DNA from: Candidatus Saccharimonadota bacterium | GTDB taxonomy: Bacteria > Patescibacteriota > Saccharimonadia > Saccharimonadales > Saccharimonadaceae | Assembly: GCA_030537075.1 (NCBI GenBank) | Contig: JAUNOS010000003.1 | Span: forward strand, 62,001 to 126,000 | Direction: 5' to 3' | DNA length: 64,000 nt | Shown: in pieces, positions 23,168-31,539 of the stretch | Position numbering within the stretch: position 1 is the stretch's first letter | How the letters are laid out: each line of letters starts with the position of its first letter | Program-made: the position numbers and the translations under genes | The notes under the pieces: generated by a model | Database searches by the model: none | What the model was told of the DNA's origin: nothing | What the model saw: only the letters and a program-made list of their open reading frames with translations

Positions 23168-24841
23168 GTGATCGAACAACAAACAGGTCAGCCGACTGTA
23201 TCTGAGACTTCCGCGCCGCGCAATCCCGCTGAGAGGCTGCAAGCGATTGATGCGCTTTTATCCAGTATACCGCCAGAGTGGCAGCCGTCCTCTGAGGCAC
23301 GTGAGGTGCTGACGGCGATGTATGATGATATCGACCGACCAGGAGGCCGTGCGGTGGAACACGCGGTACGCTCAGTGCGTAATCTGGCGCTATTCTGCAA
23401 GGCGGTGAGTCCAGGAAAGCGATGCGACATGGCTGATGCGATGCTGCTGCATGATGTACCGGGGCGTATTTTACACCGCGAGACGGAGGAACGTGCTGAT
23501 TATTCTGATAGTCTGCAGGCGGCTTGGCGCGCATTCGCTGAAAGTCGTTCGAATGATGCATACAACTATATGCATGACCAGGTGACCATCGGAACCTGTG
23601 CGCGCCGCTACCGTGAGCAGCAGAAGTCGATTGATAAGCAGATTAATGACTCGCAGTATGACGGCATGGTGAATGTACGCGGCTGGCAGCAGGATATCGC
23701 GACGATTCGAGGTGATGAGCTGGCGGAATTGGCTATGCAGGTGAATATCGAGTCTCTTATTATCAAGGCGGCGGAGATGCTGGATAATTTGAAGTATCCA
23801 CCGACTAATGACTCCCAGCAAATGCGCAATATCCTCGAAGCGGAGTCGTTTTATATCCCGATGCTAAAAGTACTCGGTTATGATGCCATGGGTGCGGAAA
23901 TGGCTAGCACCTGTGATATCTATCGTTTGTATGGTCAGGGTCAAGAGGGCATTGTCCAGCAGGCGATGGCAACGTACGAACGCTATAGCCAGTATGATCC
24001 AGGAGAGGTGGCGCAGGCGGTCTTTGGCTTAGAGGTAGCGCCAGAGGTGCGCTGGATTGTCAATGAGACGTCGTCTGATGTGAAAGAGGGCATTAACTGT
24101 CGTTTTGCGGAAATGGAGGTACCCATAGGCGGTAAGATGCGGCGGGTGCTATTCCGTCAGAAATCGATTGGCTCGAGTGCTCGGAAGCAGTCGGCGAAGG
24201 GGGATGACTACGTGCTGCTCGATACTTTTGGCTTCCAGGTCATCGCAGGTGGTAATGGTGACTCTCTGGACAGGCGCCAGCCATATGAGATGGCCGATGA
24301 CGAGATTGATCGAGTGCACGATGCACAAGTGAAGGAGTTGGCAGGGTGCTATGGTGATTTTGTTCGGCAAGTGTCAGCGAACCACCAGATTGCATTACAG
24401 GCGACACATGCTGGGAAGGCGCCCCTGTTTTTCCAGGGTGACGCAGCGTTCAATCAAGCCATGAGAGACGGTCTCGCTCCGGACCACAGGATTAGTGAGC
24501 GCCTAGATAGTCGACCAACGCCATATCGCGTCGCCAAGATGACGGGAATGGTACACAAGGGGACGCCAGCTGAGTTGTCGGTTGAAGTGCAGCTACTGAC
24601 GCAGGTTGATCGCCAGCTGGCGCGCACCGGCCCAACGAGCCATCTGATGTATAAGAATGGCGGTAATCATGATGGACTACGCTGGATTATTGCACTCCAT
24701 CGACGTATCGAGTACATGAAGCATGGTGGTGGCAACCCTGTGTCGCGGGAAATGGGAAGAACGGCGCTCACGGCACTCAATAGGGGGTTGTATGCAGCGC
24801 TGTTTGCACCACAAACCCTGTATGACGCGCGTGTTCGATGA
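23168..24841 (+). CDS. Divergent RelA/SpoT-homologue-like protein
   Basis: 557 aa from GTG 23168, with TGCTATAAT (hexamer 23153-23158) 9 nt upstream and TTGCAA 17 nt before that. The order of features matches RSH enzymes: an HD-type region with H65 and L-H95-D96 (MLLHDV), KAAEMLDNLKY where RSH proteins have KxADRLHN, ESFYIPMLKVLGYDAM, then a region like the synthetase fold (DDYVLLDTFGFQVI) and EVQLLTQVDRQLARTG, cf. EvQIrT. The classical synthetase and hydrolase residues are partly substituted, so activity on (p)ppGpp is uncertain. Confidence 0.6.
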   Translation: MIEQQTGQPTVSETSAPRNPAERLQAIDALLSSIPPEWQPSSEAREVLTAMYDDIDRPGGRAVEHAVRSVRNLALFCKAVSPGKRCDMADAMLLHDVPGRILHRETEERADYSDSLQAAWRAFAESRSNDAYNYMHDQVTIGTCARRYREQQKSIDKQINDSQYDGMVNVRGWQQDIATIRGDELAELAMQVNIESLIIKAAEMLDNLKYPPTNDSQQMRNILEAESFYIPMLKVLGYDAMGAEMASTCDIYRLYGQGQEGIVQQAMATYERYSQYDPGEVAQAVFGLEVAPEVRWIVNETSSDVKEGINCRFAEMEVPIGGKMRRVLFRQKSIGSSARKQSAKGDDYVLLDTFGFQVIAGGNGDSLDRRQPYEMADDEIDRVHDAQVKELAGCYGDFVRQVSANHQIALQATHAGKAPLFFQGDAAFNQAMRDGLAPDHRISERLDSRPTPYRVAKMTGMVHKGTPAELSVEVQLLTQVDRQLARTGPTSHLMYKNGGNHDGLRWIIALHRRIEYMKHGGGNPVSREMGRTALTALNRGLYAALFAPQTLYDARVR

Positions 24842-24853
24842 TATAATACACCA

Positions 24854-25276
24854 ATGACGATCTACTACACAGACGGCTCTGCTAGCCCTAATCCTGGTCC
24901 GGGGGGCTTTGCGGTTATCAAAGATTTACGACCGCATATTTTGGGGTCTGAGGATGGTGAAACGACGAATATTCGCATGGAAGGCAAGGCCTTGATCGCG
25001 GCGCTTAAGGACGCGGACGGTGCGCCATGTGTCATCTATACTGACAGTGAATTTTGGATCAATGTCATCACTAAGTGGGCGCCCGGCTGGCAGGCGCGCG
25101 GTTGGACGAAAAAGGGCGGGGAGATTAAAAATCTGGACATTGTACAGGAATTGTATGAGCTATATGCTCGTTCGCAGGCGGAGCTGCGCTGGGTGCGTGG
25201 CCATGAGGGTGATGAGGGCAATGAAATGGCTGATGAGTGGGCGAATAGGGCGCGTGAGGGCGAAAGATTGACCTAA
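24854..25276 (+). CDS. rnhA: Ribonuclease HI
   Basis: 140 aa with the DEDD catalytic set visible: TDGSASPNPGPGG (first Asp), RMEGKALIAAL (Glu), IYTDSEFWIN (Asp) and GNEMADEWA (last Asp), plus VRGHEGDEGNE, the flexible His loop. It removes RNA from RNA-DNA hybrids. -10 TATAAT (24842-24847) lies in the end of the upstream gene region, 6 nt before the ATG. Confidence 0.93.
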   Translation: MTIYYTDGSASPNPGPGGFAVIKDLRPHILGSEDGETTNIRMEGKALIAALKDADGAPCVIYTDSEFWINVITKWAPGWQARGWTKKGGEIKNLDIVQELYELYARSQAELRWVRGHEGDEGNEMADEWANRAREGERLT

Positions 25277-25303
25277 ATATATTTTATATGATATAATATA
25301 AGT

Positions 25304-25810
25304 GTGAGTGAGTTTTTGCAGCCAACACATGTGAGATGTGATGTGCAGGCGTTCTTTGACCGCCCGGACAGGTCAGATATGTATCGTATAGGGGTGGTGA
25401 CGCAGATTTCTTATGCGGCGGATGGTGATGCGCTGTGTATTCGAGCTGGATTTGGTGACGACGGTCTGCATGATGTGCTGGCGGAGAAAACGGGACCTAC
25501 CAAAGATAAGTGGCTACCACTGCCACCGGGTATGTATACGCGCAGGGGGACGGTGACAGGGTGGCGTTACCCAGATTTTTACCCCGTTGGTGTCGTTGCT
25601 GGTCAAGATCAGGGTCAGTTGAATCCAGAAGCGGTCCATTCATATGACGAGACAGGGCGGTGTCTGAGGATGGCTGGGCTAGCGCTTGGTTATATTTTGG
25701 ACCAGGAGCCGGCAAAAATTGTGTCGCATCATGAAACGAGTCTCGTGTTTGGTGAGGCACTACTTGATCAGATTGAGAAAAAGATTGGTAAGCGTATCTA
25801 CGGCAGCTAG
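25304..25810 (+). CDS. Hypothetical protein
   Basis: 168 aa from GTG 25304, placed by TGATATAAT (hexamer 25292-25297) 6 nt upstream with TTGACC 18 nt before it. Soluble, mixed alpha/beta, acidic; notable blocks are LPLPPGMYTRRGTVTGW and the C-terminal helix LLDQIEKKIGKRIYG. Family not recognised. Confidence 0.6.
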   Translation: MSEFLQPTHVRCDVQAFFDRPDRSDMYRIGVVTQISYAADGDALCIRAGFGDDGLHDVLAEKTGPTKDKWLPLPPGMYTRRGTVTGWRYPDFYPVGVVAGQDQGQLNPEAVHSYDETGRCLRMAGLALGYILDQEPAKIVSHHETSLVFGEALLDQIEKKIGKRIYGS

Positions 25811-25843
25811 CGAGGGCGGGGAAAAATTGCTATAATATCCCTT

Positions 25844-26821
25844 ATGGAACAAGAGAGGGAAACGACTGATATTTTTTTGTGGGCCAACCAGACGGATGCG
25901 CGCAAAAACGACCTGCTGATAGAGCTGTTTTTATTTAACAAAAATTATACGCCGTATAGCATGCCGCTGAAGGGTGATGTTGAGCAGCAGCTCAGGCCGC
26001 TGTTTTTGTTTGACTATATCAATTTCGTGAATTTGGGCGCGGGTACGGGCCTCAGCGTGCGAGATTATGAGCTGAGCGAGGGCGAGGACAATGTACTGCT
26101 GCGCACGGAACTGGCGAAAGTGGGGCGGGCCGAGACCCTGATTCATCTCATCGAGCACGAGCGCGGCGACATTGTGGAGTTTTCGGAAGAAGAGCACGAG
26201 TTCAAGCGCATGAAGGGCGTGGTGGCGCGTTTTACCGACCCGAACGACCCAGAAAAGGTGTTTTACACGGTGAAGCTGATCGCTCAGGGGCAGACGCTCA
26301 AAAGCGCGCTGGCGTGGGAGTTTAAGGACGGTAAGTTCGGGCAGTTTAGCGCTGAGGTCGGCTTTAAGGTGCCGGATGATAATCAGGTGCTGATCATCGG
26401 GCAGGATATCTTTGCCTTTAGTCCGTCGAAGTTTGAGCGGATGTTTGGCTATGAGTATAAGAAGCAGGTGATCGCTGATAAGAAAGTGGCCGAGATTGAG
26501 CAGCAGTACAAGCTGAGTTTTCCGGAAGGGCTGGACCTAAATGCGCTGGTGAAGGAGCGCAAAAAGACCATCAACAAGTTGCAGAAGTTGGAGATCGGCG
26601 AGGTAAAGCAGGAGCAGGTGCTGGAGTACGCCGACGAGATGCAGCTGGAGCTGATGAGCGATGATAACGGCGCGATCATCATCATGGACGGCAATGACCT
26701 GGATATGTTCGTGAACCTGATCAATGAAGATTATATCGAGAGCAAAATTACCGGCAAACGCTACGAAATTAAGTCCAAAAAACTGCTCGGTGAGCCCGAG
26801 GGCGAGCCGCCGCGAGGCTAG
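25844..26821 (+). CDS. KwaB-like (DUF4868) protein
   Basis: 325 aa, soluble. The centre has the pattern I associate with the DUF4868/KwaB family of the Kiwa anti-phage system: a beta-rich N-terminal half and VLIIGQDIFAFSPSKFERMFGYEYKKQVIADK, followed by a charged helical C-terminal half. No KwaA-type four-TM partner is adjacent. Instead a PIF1-like helicase starts 3 nt after the stop. TGCTATAAT (hexamer 25831-25836) is 7 nt before the ATG and would drive both genes. The family call is from pattern memory and needs a profile search. Confidence 0.5.
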   Translation: MEQERETTDIFLWANQTDARKNDLLIELFLFNKNYTPYSMPLKGDVEQQLRPLFLFDYINFVNLGAGTGLSVRDYELSEGEDNVLLRTELAKVGRAETLIHLIEHERGDIVEFSEEEHEFKRMKGVVARFTDPNDPEKVFYTVKLIAQGQTLKSALAWEFKDGKFGQFSAEVGFKVPDDNQVLIIGQDIFAFSPSKFERMFGYEYKKQVIADKKVAEIEQQYKLSFPEGLDLNALVKERKKTINKLQKLEIGEVKQEQVLEYADEMQLELMSDDNGAIIIMDGNDLDMFVNLINEDYIESKITGKRYEIKSKKLLGEPEGEPPRG

Positions 26822-26824
26822 CCC

Positions 26825-28342
26825 ATGGATCAAGAGTTGGCGCTGGCAATTCTGATGAGCGGGCGGTCGGCGCTGCTGACGGGTGCGGCCGGCACGGGCA
26901 AGACGCACCTGCTGAACACTTTTATTACTCAAGCGCGTGGACAGGGGCGAAAAGTGGCAGTAACAGCGACAACCGGCCTGGCGGCGACGCATCTGAATGG
27001 CAATACCATCCATAGCTGGAGTGGTATCGGCGTGGGTGATACACTTTCGAACAACTTTTTTGATCGGCTGTCAAAAACACGGCGCGAGGTGATCGCCAAG
27101 ACGGATGTGTTGATCATCGATGAGATTTCCATGCTGCATGATTTTCGGCTGGATATGGTGGATGAAGTGTGCCGCAAGGTGCGTGAAAATGACGCGCCAT
27201 TTGGTGGTATTCAGCTGGTGATGAGTGGTGATTTTTTCCAGCTACCGCCAGTTAATCGCGGCGAAGCGCGAGGCGGGGGATTTGTGGTGTATTCAAATGT
27301 CTGGCAGGAGCTGCAACCAGAAGTGTTGTATTTAGAACAACAATATCGACAGAATGATGAGGCGCTTTTGGGGATTTTGACGGCGCTTCGGGCAGACGAT
27401 GTCAGGCGGCATCACGCAGAGGCCTTGCTGGCACGCACTGACACACCGCCGCCGAGTGATGACATTACAGAGCTGCACACCACCAATGTTGACGTTGATG
27501 CCATCAACGCAGCCAAACTGGCGGCACTGCCGGGTGATGAGCTAGAATATCAGCAAACAACGACCGGCTCAAAAATATATGTTGAAAACTTGCGGCGGTC
27601 GGTATTGGCGCCAGAAACCTTGCGGCTCAAAAAAGGCGCGCTGGTGATGGCGGTGAAGAATGCGGCCGACAAATCGTATGCCAATGGCAGTATCGGCGTG
27701 GTGGTGGACACTGAGCCGCTGACCGATTATCCGGTGGTGCAGTTTCGCAGTGGCCGGGTCGTCACTATGACGCCGGACACCTGGGAGCTGCGGGACGGCG
27801 AGACCAAGCGGGCCAGTATCTCGCAGGTACCCTTACGCCTGGCCTGGGCTATCACGGTGCATAAGTCCCAGGGCATGACGCTGGACGCGGCGCGGATTGA
27901 CCTGAGGAAGGCCTTTGTGGAAGGGATGGGGTATGTGGCGCTGAGTCGGGTGCGCGACCTGGAAAACTTATATCTGTATGGTATCAATCAGAAGGCGCTG
28001 ATGGTGTCGCCGGACGCGTTGGCGATTGACGAGGTTTTACGTGCTCACAGCCAACGAGCGGCGAGCGAGCTGGCGCATTTACGCCAGGAAATGAAGCAGG
28101 CTCGTCAAGCGGCGCCCGCCACAAAGGCCAAGGGGTCGAGTTCGTGGCAGGAGAAAATTGCCCGCATGCGTGAAACCTACCCAAATGCCTATCGGCCGTG
28201 GACCGAGCAGCAGGATGCTGAGCTGAAGCAATTATTTTTGCAGGGTCATTCGCTGGCGGCGATGAGTCAGGCACTGGGTCGGCACGAAGGCTCGATTCGC
28301 ATGCGGTTGCAGAAGCACTTTGGTGAAGACGTCGTCGCATAG
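26825..28342 (+). CDS. PIF1/RecD-like superfamily 1 helicase with C-terminal HTH
   Basis: 505 aa. Walker A is GAAGTGKTHL (about residues 20-29), Walker B LIIDEISML, then GDFFQLPPVN (motif III), LEQQYRQND (motif IV), and the UvrD_C_2 part with AWAITVHKSQGMTLDAA and YVALSRVRDLENLYL. After a Lys/Ala linker, the C-terminal 50 aa (PWTEQQDAELKQLFLQGHS ... IRMRLQKHF) form a Myb/HTH-like module. PIF1-type helicases are common in CPR genomes. Here it is co-transcribed with the KwaB-like gene. Confidence 0.87.
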   Translation: MDQELALAILMSGRSALLTGAAGTGKTHLLNTFITQARGQGRKVAVTATTGLAATHLNGNTIHSWSGIGVGDTLSNNFFDRLSKTRREVIAKTDVLIIDEISMLHDFRLDMVDEVCRKVRENDAPFGGIQLVMSGDFFQLPPVNRGEARGGGFVVYSNVWQELQPEVLYLEQQYRQNDEALLGILTALRADDVRRHHAEALLARTDTPPPSDDITELHTTNVDVDAINAAKLAALPGDELEYQQTTTGSKIYVENLRRSVLAPETLRLKKGALVMAVKNAADKSYANGSIGVVVDTEPLTDYPVVQFRSGRVVTMTPDTWELRDGETKRASISQVPLRLAWAITVHKSQGMTLDAARIDLRKAFVEGMGYVALSRVRDLENLYLYGINQKALMVSPDALAIDEVLRAHSQRAASELAHLRQEMKQARQAAPATKAKGSSSWQEKIARMRETYPNAYRPWTEQQDAELKQLFLQGHSLAAMSQALGRHEGSIRMRLQKHFGEDVVA

Positions 28343-28358
28343 ATGGTATAATGGGTAT

Positions 28359-29618
28359 ATGAGTCAGCAGAGGTCAGGTGGCATGCATTTCCCGAAGGGT
28401 TTTTTATGGGGCGCGTCGACTGCCGGTCACCAAGTCGAGGGTGGTTTAGAGAATCAGTGGACGCGCTGGGAGTTAGAAAACGCAAAGAGCTTGGCAGCGC
28501 GGGCGCCATACCGGTTTGATTATCTGGAGCAGTGGGATGAGATCAAGCAGCAGGCAGCCGACCCCGATAACTATGTGTCAGGTCGGGGCGTAGAGCATTA
28601 TCAGCGCTTTAGCGACGATGTGCAATTATTGCGAAAGCTCCACATGAACAGCTATCGCTTTAGCATCGAGTGGTCGCGTATCGAGCCGCAGCCAGGTGTC
28701 TGGAGCGCCGAGTCCATCGCCCACTACAAGGCCCGGCTAAAAACACTCAAAGACGCCGGGATTACTCCGGTCGTGACGCTGCTTCATTTTACTTTGCCGA
28801 CATGGTTTGCGGATATGGGCGGGTTTGAAAAATATCGCAATATCAAGTATTTCGTACGCTATGCGGATAAGATTTTGACGGAGTTAGGGCATGATCTTGA
28901 GTGGATCATTACCATCAATGAGCCGACTGTGTATGCGACAGAGAGCTACTACTGGGGGCATTGGCCGCCGGCGCGTACGAGTAAGCGCCTGACGTTCGAG
29001 GTGCTGCAAAATCTCATTCGGGCGCATAAGAAGGTCTACCGTCTGACCAAGAAGAATCCGCGGTGGAAGATTTCGATGGCGCATAATGTGTCGCACTACT
29101 ATGCTGGTGATACCGCGTGGCTATCAGAGGTGAGCGCCAAGCTACTAAACTATCGGGATAATGTCTACGCGCTGCGTCGAGTGCGCCGACAGAGTGACTT
29201 TATCGCGCTTAATTATTATTTCTCGAACCGTGTATACGGCTATCGGGTGCATAACCCTGAAGATCGGGTGAGTGATCTAGGGTGGGATTTGCAGCCAGGG
29301 GATCTGCGCTATGTGCTGGAGGATTTGCAAGATCGCTACGGGCTCCCTATCTTGATAACCGAGAATGGACTGGCAGATGCCGGCGACACGCGACGTCAGT
29401 GGTGGCTCACCGAGACGATCCGAGCGATGCACGAGTCGTTGAAGAAGGGAGTGAAGCTTGTCGGATATTTGCACTGGAGTTTGCTGGACAATTTTGAATG
29501 GGACAAGGGATATTGGCCACGCTTTGGGCTCGTAGCAGTTGATCGGGCAACGATGAAGCGTACGATTCGCCCTAGCGCCCAGTGGCTTGGTAGGGTGATA
29601 CAGAAGCTGCGGTCGTAG
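28359..29618 (+). CDS. Glycoside hydrolase family 1 (beta-glucosidase/beta-galactosidase type)
   Basis: 419 aa from ATG 28359, set by TGGTATAAT (hexamer 28347-28352) exactly 6 nt upstream. It has the GH1 N-terminal FPKGFLWGASTAGHQVEG, acid/base Glu in TINEPTVYA, nucleophile Glu in ITENGLAD, and the C-terminal SLLDNFEWDKGY. No signal peptide, so it is cytoplasmic and would hydrolyse imported beta-glycosides. It is a little shorter than the usual 440-480 aa. A terminator follows. Confidence 0.92.
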   Translation: MSQQRSGGMHFPKGFLWGASTAGHQVEGGLENQWTRWELENAKSLAARAPYRFDYLEQWDEIKQQAADPDNYVSGRGVEHYQRFSDDVQLLRKLHMNSYRFSIEWSRIEPQPGVWSAESIAHYKARLKTLKDAGITPVVTLLHFTLPTWFADMGGFEKYRNIKYFVRYADKILTELGHDLEWIITINEPTVYATESYYWGHWPPARTSKRLTFEVLQNLIRAHKKVYRLTKKNPRWKISMAHNVSHYYAGDTAWLSEVSAKLLNYRDNVYALRRVRRQSDFIALNYYFSNRVYGYRVHNPEDRVSDLGWDLQPGDLRYVLEDLQDRYGLPILITENGLADAGDTRRQWWLTETIRAMHESLKKGVKLVGYLHWSLLDNFEWDKGYWPRFGLVAVDRATMKRTIRPSAQWLGRVIQKLRS

Positions 29619-29645
29619 TGTCGCGAGTTACCCACACACCACTAG

Positions 29646-29679
29646 ACTTTTCCACAATTTCGTGGAAAAGTTTTCTTTT
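29646..29679 (+). terminator. Rho-independent terminator after the GH1 gene
   Basis: Perfect 10-bp stem (29646-29655 with 29662-29671), loop AATTTC, then TTTCTTTT. It insulates the dcw cluster from upstream transcription. Confidence 0.9.
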
Positions 29680-29689
29680 GGGGGATAAA

Positions 29690-29743
29690 TGGGTAAAAAG
29701 TGGGTAAAAAGGCTTGCAAGTGGGTAGTTGTGGGTAGTATAGT
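29690..29743 (+). promoter_or_regulatory. mraZ promoter with phased MraZ-type TGGG boxes
   Basis: -35 TTGCAA (29714-29719), 18-bp spacer, -10 TATAGT (29738-29743). Four TGGG boxes begin at 29690, 29701, 29721 and 29731, each about one helical turn apart, with the missing turn (29711) occupied by the -35. TGGG-type direct repeats are the known MraZ target, so autoregulation of the dcw cluster is likely. The leader to the GTG at 29820 is about 70 nt. Confidence 0.8.
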
Positions 29744-29819
29744 GAAATCAGTGGAACGCAAAAAGACAAACATCCACTAGAACAAACAACAATTCACTAA
29801 GCCACGAAGAAAGGATGCC

Positions 29820-30188
29820 GTGCACACAGACTACTTTGAGCGAAAGTTGGACGACAAGCGACGCTTGACGATTCCGGCTGAGCTGAGAGCAGAGTTTGCG
29901 TCAGGTGTCGTCTTGACTCGTGGGTTTGGCAAATACCTCCATCTCTATCCTCAGCAGGTCTGGGACAGGGAAGTGGAAGGGGCGCTGACCGGAAGTATTC
30001 TGGATGAGCGGGTTGCCGACCTTAATGTCAAGTTTCGCCGTGGCAAGACTGCATCGGCACTTGACCAGAAGCAGGGTCGGGTGACGATAGAGCAGCATTT
30101 GCTCGAGTATGCGGGGATTGACCGAGAGGTCGTTGCCGTACGGGCAGGGGCGTATTTTCGCCTGATGGCTGCCGAGCTGGCCGAGTAG
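29820..30188 (+). CDS. mraZ: Transcriptional regulator MraZ
   Basis: 122 aa from GTG 29820 with a GAAAGGA SD. It contains two AbrB-like halves with the conserved DDKRRLTIPAELRAE and DQKQGRVTIEQHLLEYAGI, including the DxxGR-like turns. MraZ binds the promoter of its own dcw cluster; matching TGGG repeats lie just upstream. It is the first gene of the cluster. Confidence 0.93.
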   Translation: MHTDYFERKLDDKRRLTIPAELRAEFASGVVLTRGFGKYLHLYPQQVWDREVEGALTGSILDERVADLNVKFRRGKTASALDQKQGRVTIEQHLLEYAGIDREVVAVRAGAYFRLMAAELAE

Positions 30189-30475
30189 ATGAATTGACGC
30201 ACCTTAACAATCAGAAACCTCTCGAGATCAGTTATCTGGATGTTTGAAAATGGACCGTGGTAGTTGCCCCACAAAAAACAGGCAAAGTACCTTCCTTAAA
30301 CACCTCCCAAAAAACTCCACCTCACACATAAGTCTCTTTTGGAACTATGGTTGTCACTGACAATCCTACTCCACTCTTTTAGACAACAAACACAAACAAA
30401 ACACAAAAACACACGTCCCTATCAAATATCCAGTTAGGTGATCTCGAGCATTTCCCAGTATTGTATAATAGGGAA
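30189..30475 (+). promoter_or_regulatory. mraZ-rsmH intergenic region: G-poor leader and rsmH promoter
   Basis: 286 bp with no ORF. From about 30270 to 30425 it is A/C/T-rich with very few G, a composition typical of Rho-utilisation or unstructured RNA. A 10-bp inverted repeat CTCGAGATCA (30221-30230) / TGATCTCGAG (30439-30448) brackets it. The rsmH -10 TATAAT is at 30464-30469, 6 nt before the ATG. Confidence 0.5.
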
Positions 30476-31390
30476 ATGATGAGTATTAAAGAACATCCAC
30501 CACAGCCGGATGCGGAAAGCGCGCCGGTTCATGTTCCCGTACTCTTAGAGGCGACCTTGGATGCGCTTGCCCCTCAGCGAGGCGAGGCGTATCTTGACCT
30601 GACTGCTGGATACGGTGGTCATGCGCGGGCGTTTCTGCAGAGAACGGATGAGTACTTGGGTGCCGTGTTGGTCGATCGTGATGAGAACGCGATTCGGACA
30701 CTCGGTGATTTGACGGAAAAGGGCGTGACGTTGATGCATCAAGATTTCGCATCGGCAGCGCAGGATTTGGTCAAGCAAGGGCGTACATTTGACGTGATTT
30801 TGGCTGACTTGGGGGTGTCGTCACCGCAGCTTGACAGAGCAGAGAGGGGTTTTTCGTTCCGATTTGACGGACCATTAGATATGCGAATGGACGGGCGGAC
30901 GGGACGAACGGCAGCCGATATCGTCAATTCGTCGTCCAAGGATGAATTGATGCGGCTGATCACCCTGTACGGCGAGGAGACTCGTGGCCGGGCGCAGCGT
31001 ATCGCGACAGCGATCATGCAGGCGCGGCCGTTGACGAGGACAGCCGAGCTGGCTGAACTGATTGAGCGAACACTTGGTCGCGGCGGCCTGAGGCAGCACC
31101 CGGCGACCCGCACCTTTCAAGCCCTGAGAATCGAAGTCAACCAAGAGCTTCGGCAAGTGGAGACGCTGTTGCCACTCCTCCCACGACTCCTTAAGCGGGG
31201 CGGGCGAGTCGGCATCATCAGTTTTCATAGCCTCGAGGATCGCTTGGTGAAGACATATTTTAAGGAGCAGGCGGCTGCTGGCTATGAGGCCGAGCTGATG
31301 GTTCCTGATAAAAAGCCGCTCTCAGGCATGACAGACGTTCACAATCCGCGCAGTCGGAGCGCTCAGTTCCGCTACGCCGTAAAAACATAA
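30476..31390 (+). CDS. rsmH: 16S rRNA (cytosine1402-N4)-methyltransferase RsmH
   Basis: 304 aa from ATG 30476. HVPVLLEATLDALAP and YLDLTAGYGGHARAFL (motif I) are followed by DVILADLGVSSPQLD (motif IV), RGFSFRFDGPLDMRMD, the RTFQALRIEVNQEL block and IISFHSLEDRLVKTYF. All are RsmH hallmarks. It methylates C1402 in the ribosomal P site. This is its usual position, after mraZ in the dcw cluster. Confidence 0.95.
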   Translation: MMSIKEHPPQPDAESAPVHVPVLLEATLDALAPQRGEAYLDLTAGYGGHARAFLQRTDEYLGAVLVDRDENAIRTLGDLTEKGVTLMHQDFASAAQDLVKQGRTFDVILADLGVSSPQLDRAERGFSFRFDGPLDMRMDGRTGRTAADIVNSSSKDELMRLITLYGEETRGRAQRIATAIMQARPLTRTAELAELIERTLGRGGLRQHPATRTFQALRIEVNQELRQVETLLPLLPRLLKRGGRVGIISFHSLEDRLVKTYFKEQAAAGYEAELMVPDKKPLSGMTDVHNPRSRSAQFRYAVKT

Positions 31391-31409
31391 ACAAAAAAGG
31401 AGGCTTCTT

Positions 31410-31481
31410 ATGCCAATCCACATCAAAGTACAGTTCCAGGACAAAGCAGCGGCTGAGGCCGTCGTTGTCCGCCGCGGCTAG
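31410..31481 (+). CDS. Small ORF (23 codons) with a strong SD
   Basis: ATG 31410 is preceded by AAGGAGG at 31397-31403, the best SD in the window. The ORF encodes MPIHIKVQFQDKAAAEAVVV plus RRG and then stops. A 12-bp hairpin (31496-31532) begins 15 nt after the stop, just upstream of ftsL. The set-up resembles a leader-peptide attenuator or a small expressed protein within the dcw operon. Confidence 0.5.
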   Translation: MPIHIKVQFQDKAAAEAVVVRRG

Positions 31482-31495
31482 TACCCTTATCCCCG

Positions 31496-31536
31496 GAGAC
31501 TCATCCCATAACTCCCCCTTGGGGTGAGTCTCTTTC
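31496..31536 (+). terminator. Hairpin between the small ORF and ftsL (weak terminator or attenuator)
   Basis: 12-bp stem (31496-31507 with 31521-31532, one G-U pair), loop of 13 nt, followed by only a short T tract (TTTCC). Termination would be partial, which fits attenuation of the downstream division genes. Confidence 0.5.
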
Positions 31537-31539
31537 CGC

